Shown in pieces: positions 1 to 7,583 of a DNA stretch of 19,012 bases. A program made the translations under genes and the position numbers. Below the pieces are notes generated by a model. That model saw only the letters and a program-made list of their open reading frames with translations, had not been told where the DNA came from and searched no databases. The first letter of the stretch is position 1. Each line of letters opens with the position of its first letter. This DNA comes from Planctomycetaceae bacterium UBA2671 (GTDB lineage Bacteria > Planctomycetota > Planctomycetia > Planctomycetales > Planctomycetaceae): the NCBI GenBank assembly GCA_002359185.1, contig DEML01000087.1, positions 4,481-23,492 of the forward strand. The letters are read 5' to 3'.

Positions 1-2182
1 CTGTATCCCAATCCAGCACGAGTGCGCCGCCCGTTGCTTGGTGCTGCTTTTCCCAATCCATCAAGTGTTGGAAGCAGGCGTGGTCGATGTAGCTCAAGCC
101 TTTCAAGTCGATGTGCAGGACTGTACCCGACGGCACTGCTTCCAATGCCGCCGCCAACTTCGGCAGACGGATGAAGGTCGCCGAACCTTCCAGCACTAGC
201 GTTCTACGATCACCGTCCGGGTCGCAGCGATGGGAAATTGAAAGCCTGGAAAACGTATAAATTAACTTTATGATAGAGAATCCGATTCCAACTAATACCC
301 CTGTGAGCAAGTCCAGCGTCACCACAGCACAGGCCGTGACGACACAGATGATTCCCTCACTCCGACTTTCTTGCCACAACGCTCGAATCGCACGAATCCC
401 TAGCAGTTTGACGCCGGTTAACACGAGTAGTGCGGCAAGAGCGGACGTAGGCAACATTCGAAGCAATTGGGGAAACAAGAGAGCAAATATCAGCAGCCAT
501 GCACCGTGAAACACTGCTGACCAACGGGTTCGAGCACCTGCATCAACATTGGCCGAACTGCGAACAATTACTCCTGCCATTGGCAACGCACCCATTAGTC
601 CGCAGATAGCGTTGCCGACACCCTGAGCCGCTAACTCGCGGTCATAACGGGTCCGAGGGCCTTGATGCATTCGATCGACGGCGGCGGCAGTCAAAAGTGT
701 TTGTGCACTCGTGACGAAGGCGACTATCAGTGCAACCTTCCAAACCGATGGACTAGTGAGAATCTCTGGGAGCGAACCAAAATTAACCCATTTGACAGCC
801 GCTCCCAAACTGTCAAACTCGACCCTCTCAATGGGTAGCGCCAGGAAGGCGGAAACAGCCGTTACAACAACGATCGACACGATGACAGCCGGTACCGCCC
901 TGAGTTTTTCCGGAACGATCCTCTTCCAGAACACCAGAATGAGCAGCGTGGCGGCACCAACGAGGGCAGCAGAAAGGTGCCCCGGGTGCCCATCGTGGCC
1001 GACGAAAACATGCGTCAGAGCCCGTGGAATGTTCACGAAGTTCACCAATGGATTTCGGTCGGGAGCATCGTCCAACGCGACATGGAACTGCTGGGAGAAA
1101 ATGACGGCCCCTATTCCCGCCAGCATGCCAAGTATGACAGCGGGTGACACGGCTCGAAACCACTGTCCGAGCCGCAGGAGTCCAGCGGCGAATTGAATCA
1201 ATCCAGCCAGAAATACAACGACTCCTAACATCCCGATACCCTGTTTCTCGACAATGTCGAGCAGGATAACAATGAGCCCCGCCGCGGGCCCGCTCACCTG
1301 CAATGGGCTGCCGGCAATCAATCCTACCAGAATTCCGCCGATGATGCCGGTGATCAGACCGACTTCCGCTGGAACACCGCAGGCCTTGGCAATAGCCAGG
1401 CACAACGGTAGGGCAACCATAAAGACCACCAATGAAGATGGAATGTCGCTCTTAAGTACCTCGAACCATTTCGGAGGCTTAGCGACTCGCGAAGCCTTCG
1501 GCGATCCCATGTTTTCGGGCGACCGTGAACTCGTTTCAGAATCAGGCCGGTCCGCGTGGACAACCGGCGTCTCCGCTAACGGCGCGAAGGCTTTGCTTGC
1601 TTGATCGTAGGCGAGCACGTCTCCTGTTTCGAATCGCAAGACCCAGGCGTGCAGATGAAGGGTGCCGGCAGTCAAAGCAGCAGCGACCGCTGGATGTTTC
1701 GCCAGGTTTTCGACCTGTAAGAGTACGTTCCGCTCGACTGCTTTGTTCCACAAGGCAACTCCTTCTATACTGGGGTGTTCCCTCCGGATCGTCTCGCTAG
1801 TCTCAGCGACTCGGGCTAGCCACTCGTTCGTCTTGCACAGATTGACTGCTTTTTCCGGGTGCAGGATAGCACGAACTGAACCGCAATCATAATGCCCGCA
1901 GATAATGATGTCAGTCACACCAAGTGCGGAAACGGCGTATTCGATCGTAGCCATTTCACCGATCGGACCATCGCACGGATGAACCAAATTGACCGCATTC
2001 CGTGTAACGAATAAGTTCCCTGGATCAGCCTGCATAAAGATATCGGGAAGGACGTGGGAGTCCGAGCACGTAATCAGAAACGCTTGTGGTTTTTGGCTCT
2101 GGGCGCTCCGCTCGTATTGTTCACGTCGTTCCCACAAGACATGGTTCTGGAAATGTTTCAGCCCCTCAATTAGTTTCTTCAT
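1..2182 (-). CDS. N-terminal beta-carbonic anhydrase fused to SulP anion transporter with STAS domain (3' end cut by window edge)
   Basis: One uninterrupted frame of 727 codons runs from ATG at 2182 to the window edge, so the C-terminus is missing. Residues 1 to about 205 are a beta-class carbonic anhydrase: zinc ligands C39, D41 (CSDSH), H97 and C100 (CGHYDCGS), plus the typical ADPGNLFVTRNA segment. A linker of about 35 residues leads to a SulP transporter core (about 240-640) with the SulP segment SPLQVSGPAAGLIV near 292-305 and later ALPMAGVIVRSSANVDAGA. The last visible residues (about 655-727) are the start of a STAS domain (LHIDLKGLSYIDHACFQHL). AGGA lies about 9 bases before the start. 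SulP-carbonic anhydrase fusions are known and are thought to be bicarbonate transporters; that role is inferred here. Oddities: the enzyme is at the N-terminus, and the usual CxDSR motif reads CSDSH, replacing the Arg of the Asp-Arg dyad. The downstream neighbour is outside the window. Confidence 0.93.
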   Translation of the reverse strand, partial: MKKLIEGLKHFQNHVLWERREQYERSAQSQKPQAFLITCSDSHVLPDIFMQADPGNLFVTRNAVNLVHPCDGPIGEMATIEYAVSALGVTDIIICGHYDCGSVRAILHPEKAVNLCKTNEWLARVAETSETIRREHPSIEGVALWNKAVERNVLLQVENLAKHPAVAAALTAGTLHLHAWVLRFETGDVLAYDQASKAFAPLAETPVVHADRPDSETSSRSPENMGSPKASRVAKPPKWFEVLKSDIPSSLVVFMVALPLCLAIAKACGVPAEVGLITGIIGGILVGLIAGSPLQVSGPAAGLIVILLDIVEKQGIGMLGVVVFLAGLIQFAAGLLRLGQWFRAVSPAVILGMLAGIGAVIFSQQFHVALDDAPDRNPLVNFVNIPRALTHVFVGHDGHPGHLSAALVGAATLLILVFWKRIVPEKLRAVPAVIVSIVVVTAVSAFLALPIERVEFDSLGAAVKWVNFGSLPEILTSPSVWKVALIVAFVTSAQTLLTAAAVDRMHQGPRTRYDRELAAQGVGNAICGLMGALPMAGVIVRSSANVDAGARTRWSAVFHGAWLLIFALLFPQLLRMLPTSALAALLVLTGVKLLGIRAIRALWQESRSEGIICVVTACAVVTLDLLTGVLVGIGFSIIKLIYTFSRLSISHRCDPDGDRRTLVLEGSATFIRLPKLAAALEAVPSGTVLHIDLKGLSYIDHACFQHLMDWEKQHQATGGALVLDWDT

Positions 2183-2472
2183 GTGAACATCCTGTTCCTT
2201 CGCCAAGATTGGGCAGAGGCAGACAGGCTGTGACTGCCCCGACTTAGTCCGGTTTGACTCGATCCGTGACCTAGAGGACTCTAAGGGACCGATGTATGTC
2301 AAGAGTGAGTAATAACCGACGACGTAACTTATACGACGGTCACAATTTACCAATGAGTGTCCCATCTCGTGAACGCGCGTGACTAAACCGTTGTCAATGC
2401 GAGATGATTCGTATGAGATGGGGAAGCTTCACCGTCGAGTAGTACAGGACGATGGGCATCACCCAGACAACC
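2183..2472. other. intergenic region, no gene seen
   Basis: About 290 bases separate the carbonic anhydrase-SulP start from the end of the next minus-strand gene. I see no RNA gene or convincing coding frame. CCCATCTC (2361-2368) can pair with GAGATGGG (2415-2422), and CATCTCG (2363-2369) can pair instead with CGAGATG (2400-2406). These are two competing long-loop stems, too weak to call a riboswitch. The promoter of the fusion gene should lie here, but no clear -35/-10 pair stands out. Confidence 0.4.
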
Positions 2473-2892
2473 TCAACAAAGTAGGATGCAGAGCACATGA
2501 AGACGGTCCCTAAGGGACAACACCGGTGCATCGGAAATTAGCTGCGCGATATTGGATGAGCCAATATACTGGTAGCAAAGATTGGCACCGACCATCGGCA
2601 AAACAGGATTTTCCTGGGAATCTCGATGGGTCTGTTGAATGCGCGTTGCCGGAAATGCTGTGAACTCATCACGAGATTCGCACGGGCACTTGGGCTGAGA
2701 GGGTAGACCACCACCCGATGGTAACTTCTTAACCGGAATCGGGCAGCATGGCTCGTAATCTAAGTCACCGATCGATGCTTGCGAAGCTACCCCAAGAAAT
2801 AATGACGAGAAGGGTTGAAAATGGAACGGGCAGGGTAACACCCCAACCGCTGTCGAGAAGATAAGAATAGTAATCAACCCGATCCGCTGCAT
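2473..2892 (-). CDS. small secreted Cys-rich protein, function unknown
   Basis: The protein is about 139 residues, starting at the second of two close ATGs (MQRIGLITILIF). AAGGG is about 9 bases before this ATG but only 3 before the first (2898). A hydrophobic N-terminus of about 20 residues suggests a signal peptide. The body has paired cysteines (YEPCCPIP, then KCPCESRDEF) and ends in an Arg/Leu-rich hydrophobic tail, SLRDRLHVLCILLC. Two other small proteins here (4955-5347 and 18179-18625) have the same plan: signal peptide, central Cys cluster, basic-hydrophobic C-terminus. I take them as loosely related and probably linked to metal resistance. It lies 368 bases downstream of czcC on the same strand, so cotranscription is uncertain. 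No enzymatic motif is visible. Confidence 0.6.
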   Translation of the reverse strand: MQRIGLITILIFSTAVGVLPCPFHFQPFSSLFLGVASQASIGDLDYEPCCPIPVKKLPSGGGLPSQPKCPCESRDEFTAFPATRIQQTHRDSQENPVLPMVGANLCYQYIGSSNIAQLISDAPVLSLRDRLHVLCILLC

Positions 2893-3260
2893 ATGCATCT
2901 ACCCTTCTGTGAAGACGAAAATGAAGTCAATATATGCACATTAAATATTCAAGGCTATCATTTCATCGGTTGGATGGAAAGTGGGGGTTGAGTCTAAATT
3001 TGGCATTCTCGAGATTATCGTGTGCATACAACATTTTCCTTGCAAAAGCAAAAAACGCCGGGGCAACATTTAAGCAATCTGGCGGAATGGAAAGCCCACG
3101 GAAACGGCGCAAAATATTATTCTGGTGGGAACGAACTTTAGAGTAGAGTCACTCACGTAAGGTTGAGGGCAAGGTTAACTCAATTTATCCATCACCACAA
3201 TTTCTCCTTTCTGAAGAAGAACAAACAGTAGTGTTGCACGTCGACATTGCTCTGTTAGCT
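2893..3260. other. intergenic region between czcC and the Cys-rich gene
   Basis: This stretch of 368 bases has no credible gene. A plus-strand 70-codon frame (2934-3146) has no ribosome binding site and resembles no protein I know. A 10-bp palindrome TGCATATGCA (2888-2897) overlaps the start region of the leftward gene. I see no canonical hairpin plus T-run terminator for czcC. Confidence 0.4.
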
Positions 3261-4880
3261 TTATTGTCCGCTCAAAGCCTGTCCGCGGTTGCTGGTGCCA
3301 CCCACGCCTTGTGAGATGTCCTGAACACTGTTTAAACCACCAGAGAGGACCATGCCGTTCACGCGGACTTCGGACTGTCGCAGGTTGATCAGCGAGTTGA
3401 CATAGTTGATGTTGGTTTCGAAGTACGTGCGACGTGCGGTTAAGACACGCAGGAAGTCAAACTGCTGGCTTTCGTAACCCTGGGTGGTGAGATCGAGGTT
3501 TTTCTGAGCGAGGGGCAGGATGTCTTCCCGATAACGTTCGACCTGTTTCAGCGATTTCTTGTAGTCGCGGTAAGCCTTGGAGAGTTCGACTTTGAGAGAG
3601 AGCTGCAGACGTTCAACTTCTTTGACAGAGCGGTTGTATTCGGAGTTGGCTGTTGCAATATTCCCCTGGTTGCGGTTGAAGATTGGAATGGGGAGGGCGA
3701 TCTGGACGTTTGCGATATCAGAGCCGGTGGCGTTGTCATGAGCGGCACCGATCTGGGCGAGGAGGTTCGGCATGGCCTGAACTTCCTGACGGGAGATCTG
3801 AGCGCGGGCCCGATTGACGCGTGCACAAGCTGCCTGGATTTCCGGGCTGTTGGCGACGAGATTGTTGTAGGCTTCGTCCCAGTTCCATTTCACGGAGTTA
3901 ACGTCGAGTTCTCCGGTGAAATTATAGTGAGACAGGTCGGGCGTACCGACGAGACTTGCCAGCTGCTGCTTGGCAGATTCAAGATCGTACTCGGCGTTCT
4001 GACGGAGGATACGGACTTCTCCCAACTGGACTTCGGCCTGCAGAATATCAGGCTGGGCAGCCTGTCCTGATTTATAGAGCGACTGAGCAATTTCGACACC
4101 GGCTTCCGCGACTTTCTCCAATTTCAAAGTGATTTCCTGCCGCTTCTGGGCACCGAGGGTGGCGTAGAACTGCGACTTGACATCGTTGCTGACGCGAAAT
4201 CGCTGCGCTTCCAGTTCCCAGGAGAGCGATTGAACATCGTGGTGGGCGACATCCTGGTTGAGTTGCAGTTTGTTGCCGCGAACGTAGGTCTGGCTGAAAA
4301 AGGCTCCCTGCTGACCGGCTCTGCCATCATTTCCAATTTCGTTACCGGAATAACCAAAGACGGGGTTGGGACGCAGACCGACCTGGGTTTTGATCCCTTC
4401 GGCTTTATAGACGACCGCGGTGGCTTCCGCGAGTGTGGGGTTTGATTCCATCGCCATCTGCAATAGGCTGTCTAGATCGAGAGTCATGGCGATCAGATCC
4501 GGTTCTGCCGGAGTCTTGTCTCCTGATCCCGTTGTAGGGGCAGGGGGGATTGTTGTGCTTTTGGGTTCGAAACCGGTTTGCAGGAGTGGATCGTCGTCGC
4601 TGGAAATGTCGTCGAGCGAAATGACGATGTCCTTTTCAGTCTGTTGAGATCTGAGGTTGTCGGCGACTTCTGTACGGGAAGCATCAGCTGGCTGATTTGA
4701 CTTTGAGACATTCTTTCTAACCATCTTTTTGAGCGATTTGGGAGCGTCTTCCTGCTGGGCAACATCCATTTTGGCAGGAGTTTTGTGATCAGTGACCTGC
4801 GTCTCGCCGAAATGGGCGCAGGACACTAAGCAAGAGCATGGCAGTACCATGCAGAACCGGATCAGTCGTGAACGAATCAT
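3261..4880 (-). CDS. czcC: CzcC-like TolC-family outer membrane efflux lipoprotein
   Basis: The 539-residue product is the outer-membrane channel of a heavy-metal RND pump. It opens with a lipoprotein signal ending in LVSC (lipid cysteine C21), followed by a polar, low-complexity segment of about 100 residues that is longer than in many CzcC proteins. The outer membrane efflux (OEP) repeats fill about 125-520, with long alpha-helical stretches such as VAEAGVEIAQSLYKSGQAAQ and the equivalent LAQKNLDLTTQGYESQQFDF in the second repeat. AAGGA sits 7 bases before the ATG. A Cys/His-rich secreted protein gene ends 74 bases upstream on the same strand, and the two probably share a transcript. The matching adaptor and pump genes (16553-18028, 13331-16540) lie about 8 kb away beyond IS remnants and an unrelated operon. 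Codon use is more GC-rich than in czcBA, which may mean a separate history. The family call is firm; substrate ions cannot be told. Confidence 0.92.
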   Translation of the reverse strand: MIRSRLIRFCMVLPCSCLVSCAHFGETQVTDHKTPAKMDVAQQEDAPKSLKKMVRKNVSKSNQPADASRTEVADNLRSQQTEKDIVISLDDISSDDDPLLQTGFEPKSTTIPPAPTTGSGDKTPAEPDLIAMTLDLDSLLQMAMESNPTLAEATAVVYKAEGIKTQVGLRPNPVFGYSGNEIGNDGRAGQQGAFFSQTYVRGNKLQLNQDVAHHDVQSLSWELEAQRFRVSNDVKSQFYATLGAQKRQEITLKLEKVAEAGVEIAQSLYKSGQAAQPDILQAEVQLGEVRILRQNAEYDLESAKQQLASLVGTPDLSHYNFTGELDVNSVKWNWDEAYNNLVANSPEIQAACARVNRARAQISRQEVQAMPNLLAQIGAAHDNATGSDIANVQIALPIPIFNRNQGNIATANSEYNRSVKEVERLQLSLKVELSKAYRDYKKSLKQVERYREDILPLAQKNLDLTTQGYESQQFDFLRVLTARRTYFETNINYVNSLINLRQSEVRVNGMVLSGGLNSVQDISQGVGGTSNRGQALSGQ

Positions 4881-4954
4881 GGTAGATTCCTTACATCATC
4901 AATAATATGTAGATTTGAGAGATATCAGAGACACTAACGGAATTGTGTCATGAT

Positions 4955-5347
4955 TTATATGAGTAGTTTCCTCAGATCCGCGATGATGGAGCGTCGTTTG
5001 TAGAAATTGTCGATTGTGAGCCAGCTATTCTGAATCTCGTAATGCTCATCGCTAACGTTTGCAATATCGTGTGAACAAACATAATTCTGCTTCAACTGTC
5101 GGTATGTTTTGTTGGGAATCAGCACCAGAATTCGTTCCACACTGCATACGCAAAACGGACAGTTTGGCTCTGGGTTTTGATGAACAGGTTCCACCACCGA
5201 ATCTACATGGCAGTGTTGATGACAAATTTGAGTTGATATCGTATGCATGTCAGAATGACAACAGTGGGTATCACAGGGAATGGTTGTCTGCGCGAGAGTC
5301 GTAATCGCGAAGCTGAGGCAGATCCAATTGTTATACCACCATCTCAT
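4955..5347 (-). CDS. small secreted Cys/His-rich protein upstream of czcC
   Basis: This 130-residue protein has a hydrophobic start (WICLSFAITTLAQ) that looks like a signal peptide. A dense Cys/His stretch follows (CDTHCCHSDMH at about 25-35, then CHQHCHVD), a second cluster PNCPFCVC near 67, and a basic-hydrophobic tail (RRSIIADLRKLLI). The pattern suggests periplasmic metal binding or sensing; that is inference. It is the first gene before czcC, 74 bases upstream. GGGA stands about 7 bases before the start, a modest ribosome binding site. A 14-bp perfect palindrome lies 55 bases upstream of the start. It shares its plan with the leader gene of the czcBA operon (18179-18625), so both metal-efflux transcripts begin with this type of gene. 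Confidence 0.65.
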   Translation of the reverse strand: MRWWYNNWICLSFAITTLAQTTIPCDTHCCHSDMHTISTQICHQHCHVDSVVEPVHQNPEPNCPFCVCSVERILVLIPNKTYRQLKQNYVCSHDIANVSDEHYEIQNSWLTIDNFYKRRSIIADLRKLLI

Positions 5348-5559
5348 CCTGAGATCCCGATAGAAAGAGAATACACAATCTCTTTAATAGATCGGTTCTT
5401 CGTATCATGCATGATAAATCAATTTTTCCGTTTCGGTCTACGGTTTGGATTTCGAAGGCCGCGCGATTGGAATAATCCGTGCAACCGGCGCAATTTATGA
5501 TGTGGTCAGTACACTTACCGTTATTTCTTGTGGCAGAAAGGCGACAAATATGGCTCCCG
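5348..5559. other. upstream region of the czcC transcript
   Basis: This 212-base stretch lies between the small secreted-protein gene and the IS remnant and should hold the promoter for the czcC transcript. It contains the palindrome at 5403-5416. On the plus strand a short open stretch (about 5418-5560) reads GRAIGIIRATG, faintly like part of a GAF domain. It has no upstream start and runs into the antisense of the transposase remnant, so I do not call it a gene. Confidence 0.35.
5403..5416. promoter_or_regulatory. 14-bp perfect palindrome, candidate operator
   Basis: TATCATGCATGATA is its own reverse complement. It lies 55 bases upstream of the ATG at 5347, where a repressor or activator of the czcC transcript could bind. 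No regulator gene is present in the window. The operator role is inference from position and symmetry only. Confidence 0.4.
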
Positions 5560-5672
5560 TCGCTGAGTGGAACGAGGTTGCCCCAACACGCGGCAGTCCC
5601 GGCGTTCTGAAAGGATCTCAGGCCCCAAAATATTACGAACATAACTCACAGCCTGACATCGCTTGGCCGGGC
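5560..5672 (-). pseudogene. IS3-family transposase orfB, N-terminal fragment
   Basis: Directly after orfA the minus strand encodes SPAKRCQAVSYVRNILGP and then SERRDCRVLGQPRSTQR, the usual opening of orfB in this IS3 group. Similarity ends here; the next codons (REPYLSPFCHKK, then stop) are not transposase. The whole DDE catalytic domain is missing, so this is a non-functional stub. Confidence 0.75.
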
Positions 5673-5960
5673 TCAAAAGTTTCCCGAAGTGGCTTCCTTC
5701 AAGATCGCCTTATCCAGTTCCGCATCTGCCAGCATCTGCCAGCAGCTGCCTTAAGCGTGCATTTTCCTTTTCCAGGTCTTTGAGCGTTTGTCCTGGTCGG
5801 TACGGATTCCACCGTATTCCTTACGCCAGCGATAATAAGTTTGATCAGTGATTCCCAGTTGTTTGCAGACCAGGCCAATCGTCTTGCCACGAGCCAGTTC
5901 GACTTCCGCTTCACAAAGCTTCTGAATAATCTGCTCAACAGTAAAGCGTTTTTTCGGCAT
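5673..5960 (-). pseudogene. IS3-family transposase orfA, frameshifted
   Basis: The N-terminal 50 codons are intact and typical of the HTH_Tnp_1 protein: MPKKRFTVEQIIQKL, then LGITDQTYYRWRKEYGGI. After TDQDKR a single base seems to be missing, so the native frame ends early in WKRKMHA. The expected continuation (DLEKENARLRQLLADA) is readable in another frame. A 10-bp tandem duplication (CATCTGCCAG at 5723-5732 and 5733-5742) shifts the frame again, after which the usual end (DKAILKEATSGNF) reads to a stop at 5673-5675. The two lesions mean the element cannot move by itself. Confidence 0.8.
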
Positions 5961-6033
5961 TGCTCATTCTCCCAAAACTATGTCCAAAATCGATATGTTA
6001 CCACATTTTAGGTGGACGCGGTTAAGGGGGCCA

Positions 6034-6455
6034 AGTCTATTCAGTATACGCATTATCGGTCGGTTTTCCCAGCCGACTGAAATCCAGAGTTACTTTATTG
6101 AAGTAAGCCCACCAGTCCAAACTCTTTGAAATGAACTCGGGCCCATTAAACCGGATAGCCAAATAAAATGTTGGAACTTTGTAGTCTATGGAACAGCACG
6201 TAAACTGGTTATCATTGCCTGGCTGATGCTCAAGAACAATGAGCCTTACGTTAATATTCAGGCTGCGTGCCACTTCAGCAGTGTTGAAGCCTTGCTTGGT
6301 GACCATTTTGATGGCTTCAAGTATGAACTCATTTGTAAATAACCGCCGTGTAATTTCGGGTTTAGATTTTGACTTCAACAGCTACTTGTTCATGTTGTTC
6401 ATCGTCAGAATAGTTTACACTCTAGTTAGAGCGCCCACTATTCCCGGGGAGTTCA
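6034..6455 (-). mobile_element. IS3-family element remnant (copy B), internally deleted and interrupted by copy A
   Basis: Reading the minus strand, a likely terminal repeat begins at 6455 (TGAACTCCCCGGGAATAGTG), with the characteristic TG start and CCCCGGG core. A transposase with fused ends follows at 6378-6037. The remnant stops at 6034, where copy A's terminal repeat begins. About 420 of an expected 1.2-1.5 kb remain. The boundary at 6455 rests on resemblance to IS3 ends and is less certain than the coding part. Confidence 0.65.
6037..6378 (-). pseudogene. IS3-family transposase: orfA N-terminus joined to orfB C-terminal fragment
   Basis: The frame starts as orfA (RRLFTNEFILEAIKMVTKQG, then AEVARSLNIN, the helix-turn-helix region). 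After about 45 residues it passes into sequence I cannot place, then into the end of an orfB catalytic domain (FNGPEFISKSLDWWAYFN, then LDFSRLGKPTDNAYTE). GPEFIS precedes the second catalytic Asp region and GKPTDNAY lies near the catalytic Glu, in the pattern of IS3 integrase domains. Hundreds of intervening codons are gone, so an internal deletion fused the ends of two genes. The frame stops at a TAG just before copy A. The usual DNGPEF reads FNGPEF, so the catalytic Asp is lost. Confidence 0.75.
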
Positions 6456-6542
6456 CAACATTCTCTAAAAGCCTACGCGATCTTACCCAAGACAATTCAT
6501 ATTGAACACTGGTGGATGAAGTCCAGTCACCTAACAACCAAA

Positions 6543-7394
6543 TCAAATATCATCGTCGAGTTTGCTATGTTCCGAAACTTCCTTGGCGGCTTGATTCCAA
6601 ACGACATCCCAGTTTCTATAGAAGACTGAATTATAATTCGAAAGGCAAAACCTAATGAATCTCAAAATGCAATCCATCAAATTCGGCCAGGGTGAAGGAC
6701 GCAGGATATCGACGAACAAGCAATATCGGATACTATCAGCCTGATTAAACGATTGGTGAATCAACGTATCATCGAAAATGAACAATCGACAATCCCGCCA
6801 GTAATTTGTGTGACGCCCCACCTCGATATAAGATGCTCCTTGCGGCACCGGACCAAAATTCAACAGCACTCGATACGTCAACCGTAGCGGACCAAAATGT
6901 CGAGAGGTCGATTCGTGTCCCCGAAAAGCAGATACGCCGATTGTACGGATGAACTTAAACGTTTGACAAAAAGCTGGGACGTCATCAATCATTTCGCTGT
7001 TTACCCCATACCACTTATAGAACAGCATCAGGCGCTTATGATCCTTCATTTGAGCGTTTGCGCGTTTGCATAGGTCAGCTTCATTGATTGCGTTAGCCAA
7101 ATCATTCAGCTCTTGCTGATACTCCAGTGGAAGTTCGTTAAGTCGGTATACTCCTTTGTTCCAATACGGAAACGACAATAGATCAAAGAGCAAATTCATT
7201 GGCGACAGCATCCAAGTGAGGACACCATTACCGAAAAAATAGCGGGCAAAAGTGTTAGGGCTACGATCCGAATTTCTAATTACATCTAGCAGACCACAAA
7301 TGATATAGAAAAGTGTAATCCAAGGAAGAAAATAGATTGCCAGCACAAGAGGAAGTCCCCGCTTCGCAACAGTTATGAGTTTCAATTTCTTCAT
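6543..7394 (-). CDS. membrane-anchored aspartyl/asparaginyl beta-hydroxylase-like 2-oxoglutarate/Fe(II) oxygenase
   Basis: From ATG at 7394 the protein has 283 residues. A hydrophobic segment (about 14-36) anchors it; the C-terminal half is an Asp/Asn beta-hydroxylase fold. Four residues fit the pattern of human ASPH (H679, R688, H725, R735): H166 and R175 in RHFGPLRLTYR are 9 apart, and H213 and R223 in FDDTLIHQSFNQADSIR are 10 apart, with the usual FVDILRP after them. This family, which includes LpxO, lacks the acidic iron ligand, and none is seen. Substrate unknown: a lipid or a protein side chain is possible. The frame stays open to another ATG at 7520, adding 42 residues, but without a ribosome binding site; GGAG precedes 7394 by 13 bases. 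I prefer 7394 because it puts the anchor at the N-terminus. It is the last gene of a phosphatase-transferase operon. Confidence 0.8.
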   Translation of the reverse strand: MKKLKLITVAKRGLPLVLAIYFLPWITLFYIICGLLDVIRNSDRSPNTFARYFFGNGVLTWMLSPMNLLFDLLSFPYWNKGVYRLNELPLEYQQELNDLANAINEADLCKRANAQMKDHKRLMLFYKWYGVNSEMIDDVPAFCQTFKFIRTIGVSAFRGHESTSRHFGPLRLTYRVLLNFGPVPQGASYIEVGRHTNYWRDCRLFIFDDTLIHQSFNQADSIRYCLFVDILRPSPWPNLMDCILRFIRFCLSNYNSVFYRNWDVVWNQAAKEVSEHSKLDDDI

Positions 7395-7583
7395 ATTGAC
7401 TGCATCACTCCGATTGTGTCGAAATATTATTAAAGATAGTACTTCAGGTGGCATGCTCCCCTTAACTTGATCCATTTGTTGTGAGAGTTTCCAATAGACT
7501 TTTTCTAAGGAGACGATCATGACGAAACGACGCAGTATTCTAAATCACAGCTGCCATTCTATTGGAGATAGCGTAATCATCGT

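Larger units (their letters stand above)
5560..6033 (-). mobile_element. truncated IS3-family element (copy A)
   Basis: The left end of an IS3-family element is intact: reading the minus strand from 6033, the end begins TGGCCCCCTTAACCGCGTCC, followed by the orfA promoter region and ATG at 5960. orfA and the beginning of orfB follow, but similarity stops after the orfB segment RVLGQPRSTQR at about 5560. No matching right terminal repeat is found, so the 3' part of orfB and the right end are deleted. It abuts the body of a second IS3 element at 6034, consistent with insertion into it. Confidence 0.8.

Noticed and set aside
270..1800. Several plus-strand and minus-strand open frames of 60-190 codons across this stretch, including a minus-strand frame at 828-1403
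   Set aside because: They overlap the continuous carbonic anhydrase-SulP frame, whose translation shows clear family motifs; the others are its shadows.
2361..2422. Competing pairings of CCCATCTCG with CGAGATG and GAGATGGG, considered as a riboswitch
   Set aside because: Short arms, long loops, no recognisable conserved core and far from the next start.
2934..3146. Plus-strand frame of 70 codons between czcC and the Cys-rich gene
   Set aside because: No ribosome binding site, no signal or motif, and it lies in AT-rich intergenic sequence.
5445..5783. Plus-strand frame beginning LDFEGRAIGIIRATG, faintly like a GAF domain
   Set aside because: Its start is TTG, and past 5560 it is antisense to the transposase remnant; the resemblance covers too few residues.
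7395..7520. 42-codon N-terminal extension of the hydroxylase from ATG 7520
   Set aside because: No ribosome binding site, and it would place the anchor helix internally; kept only as an alternative start.
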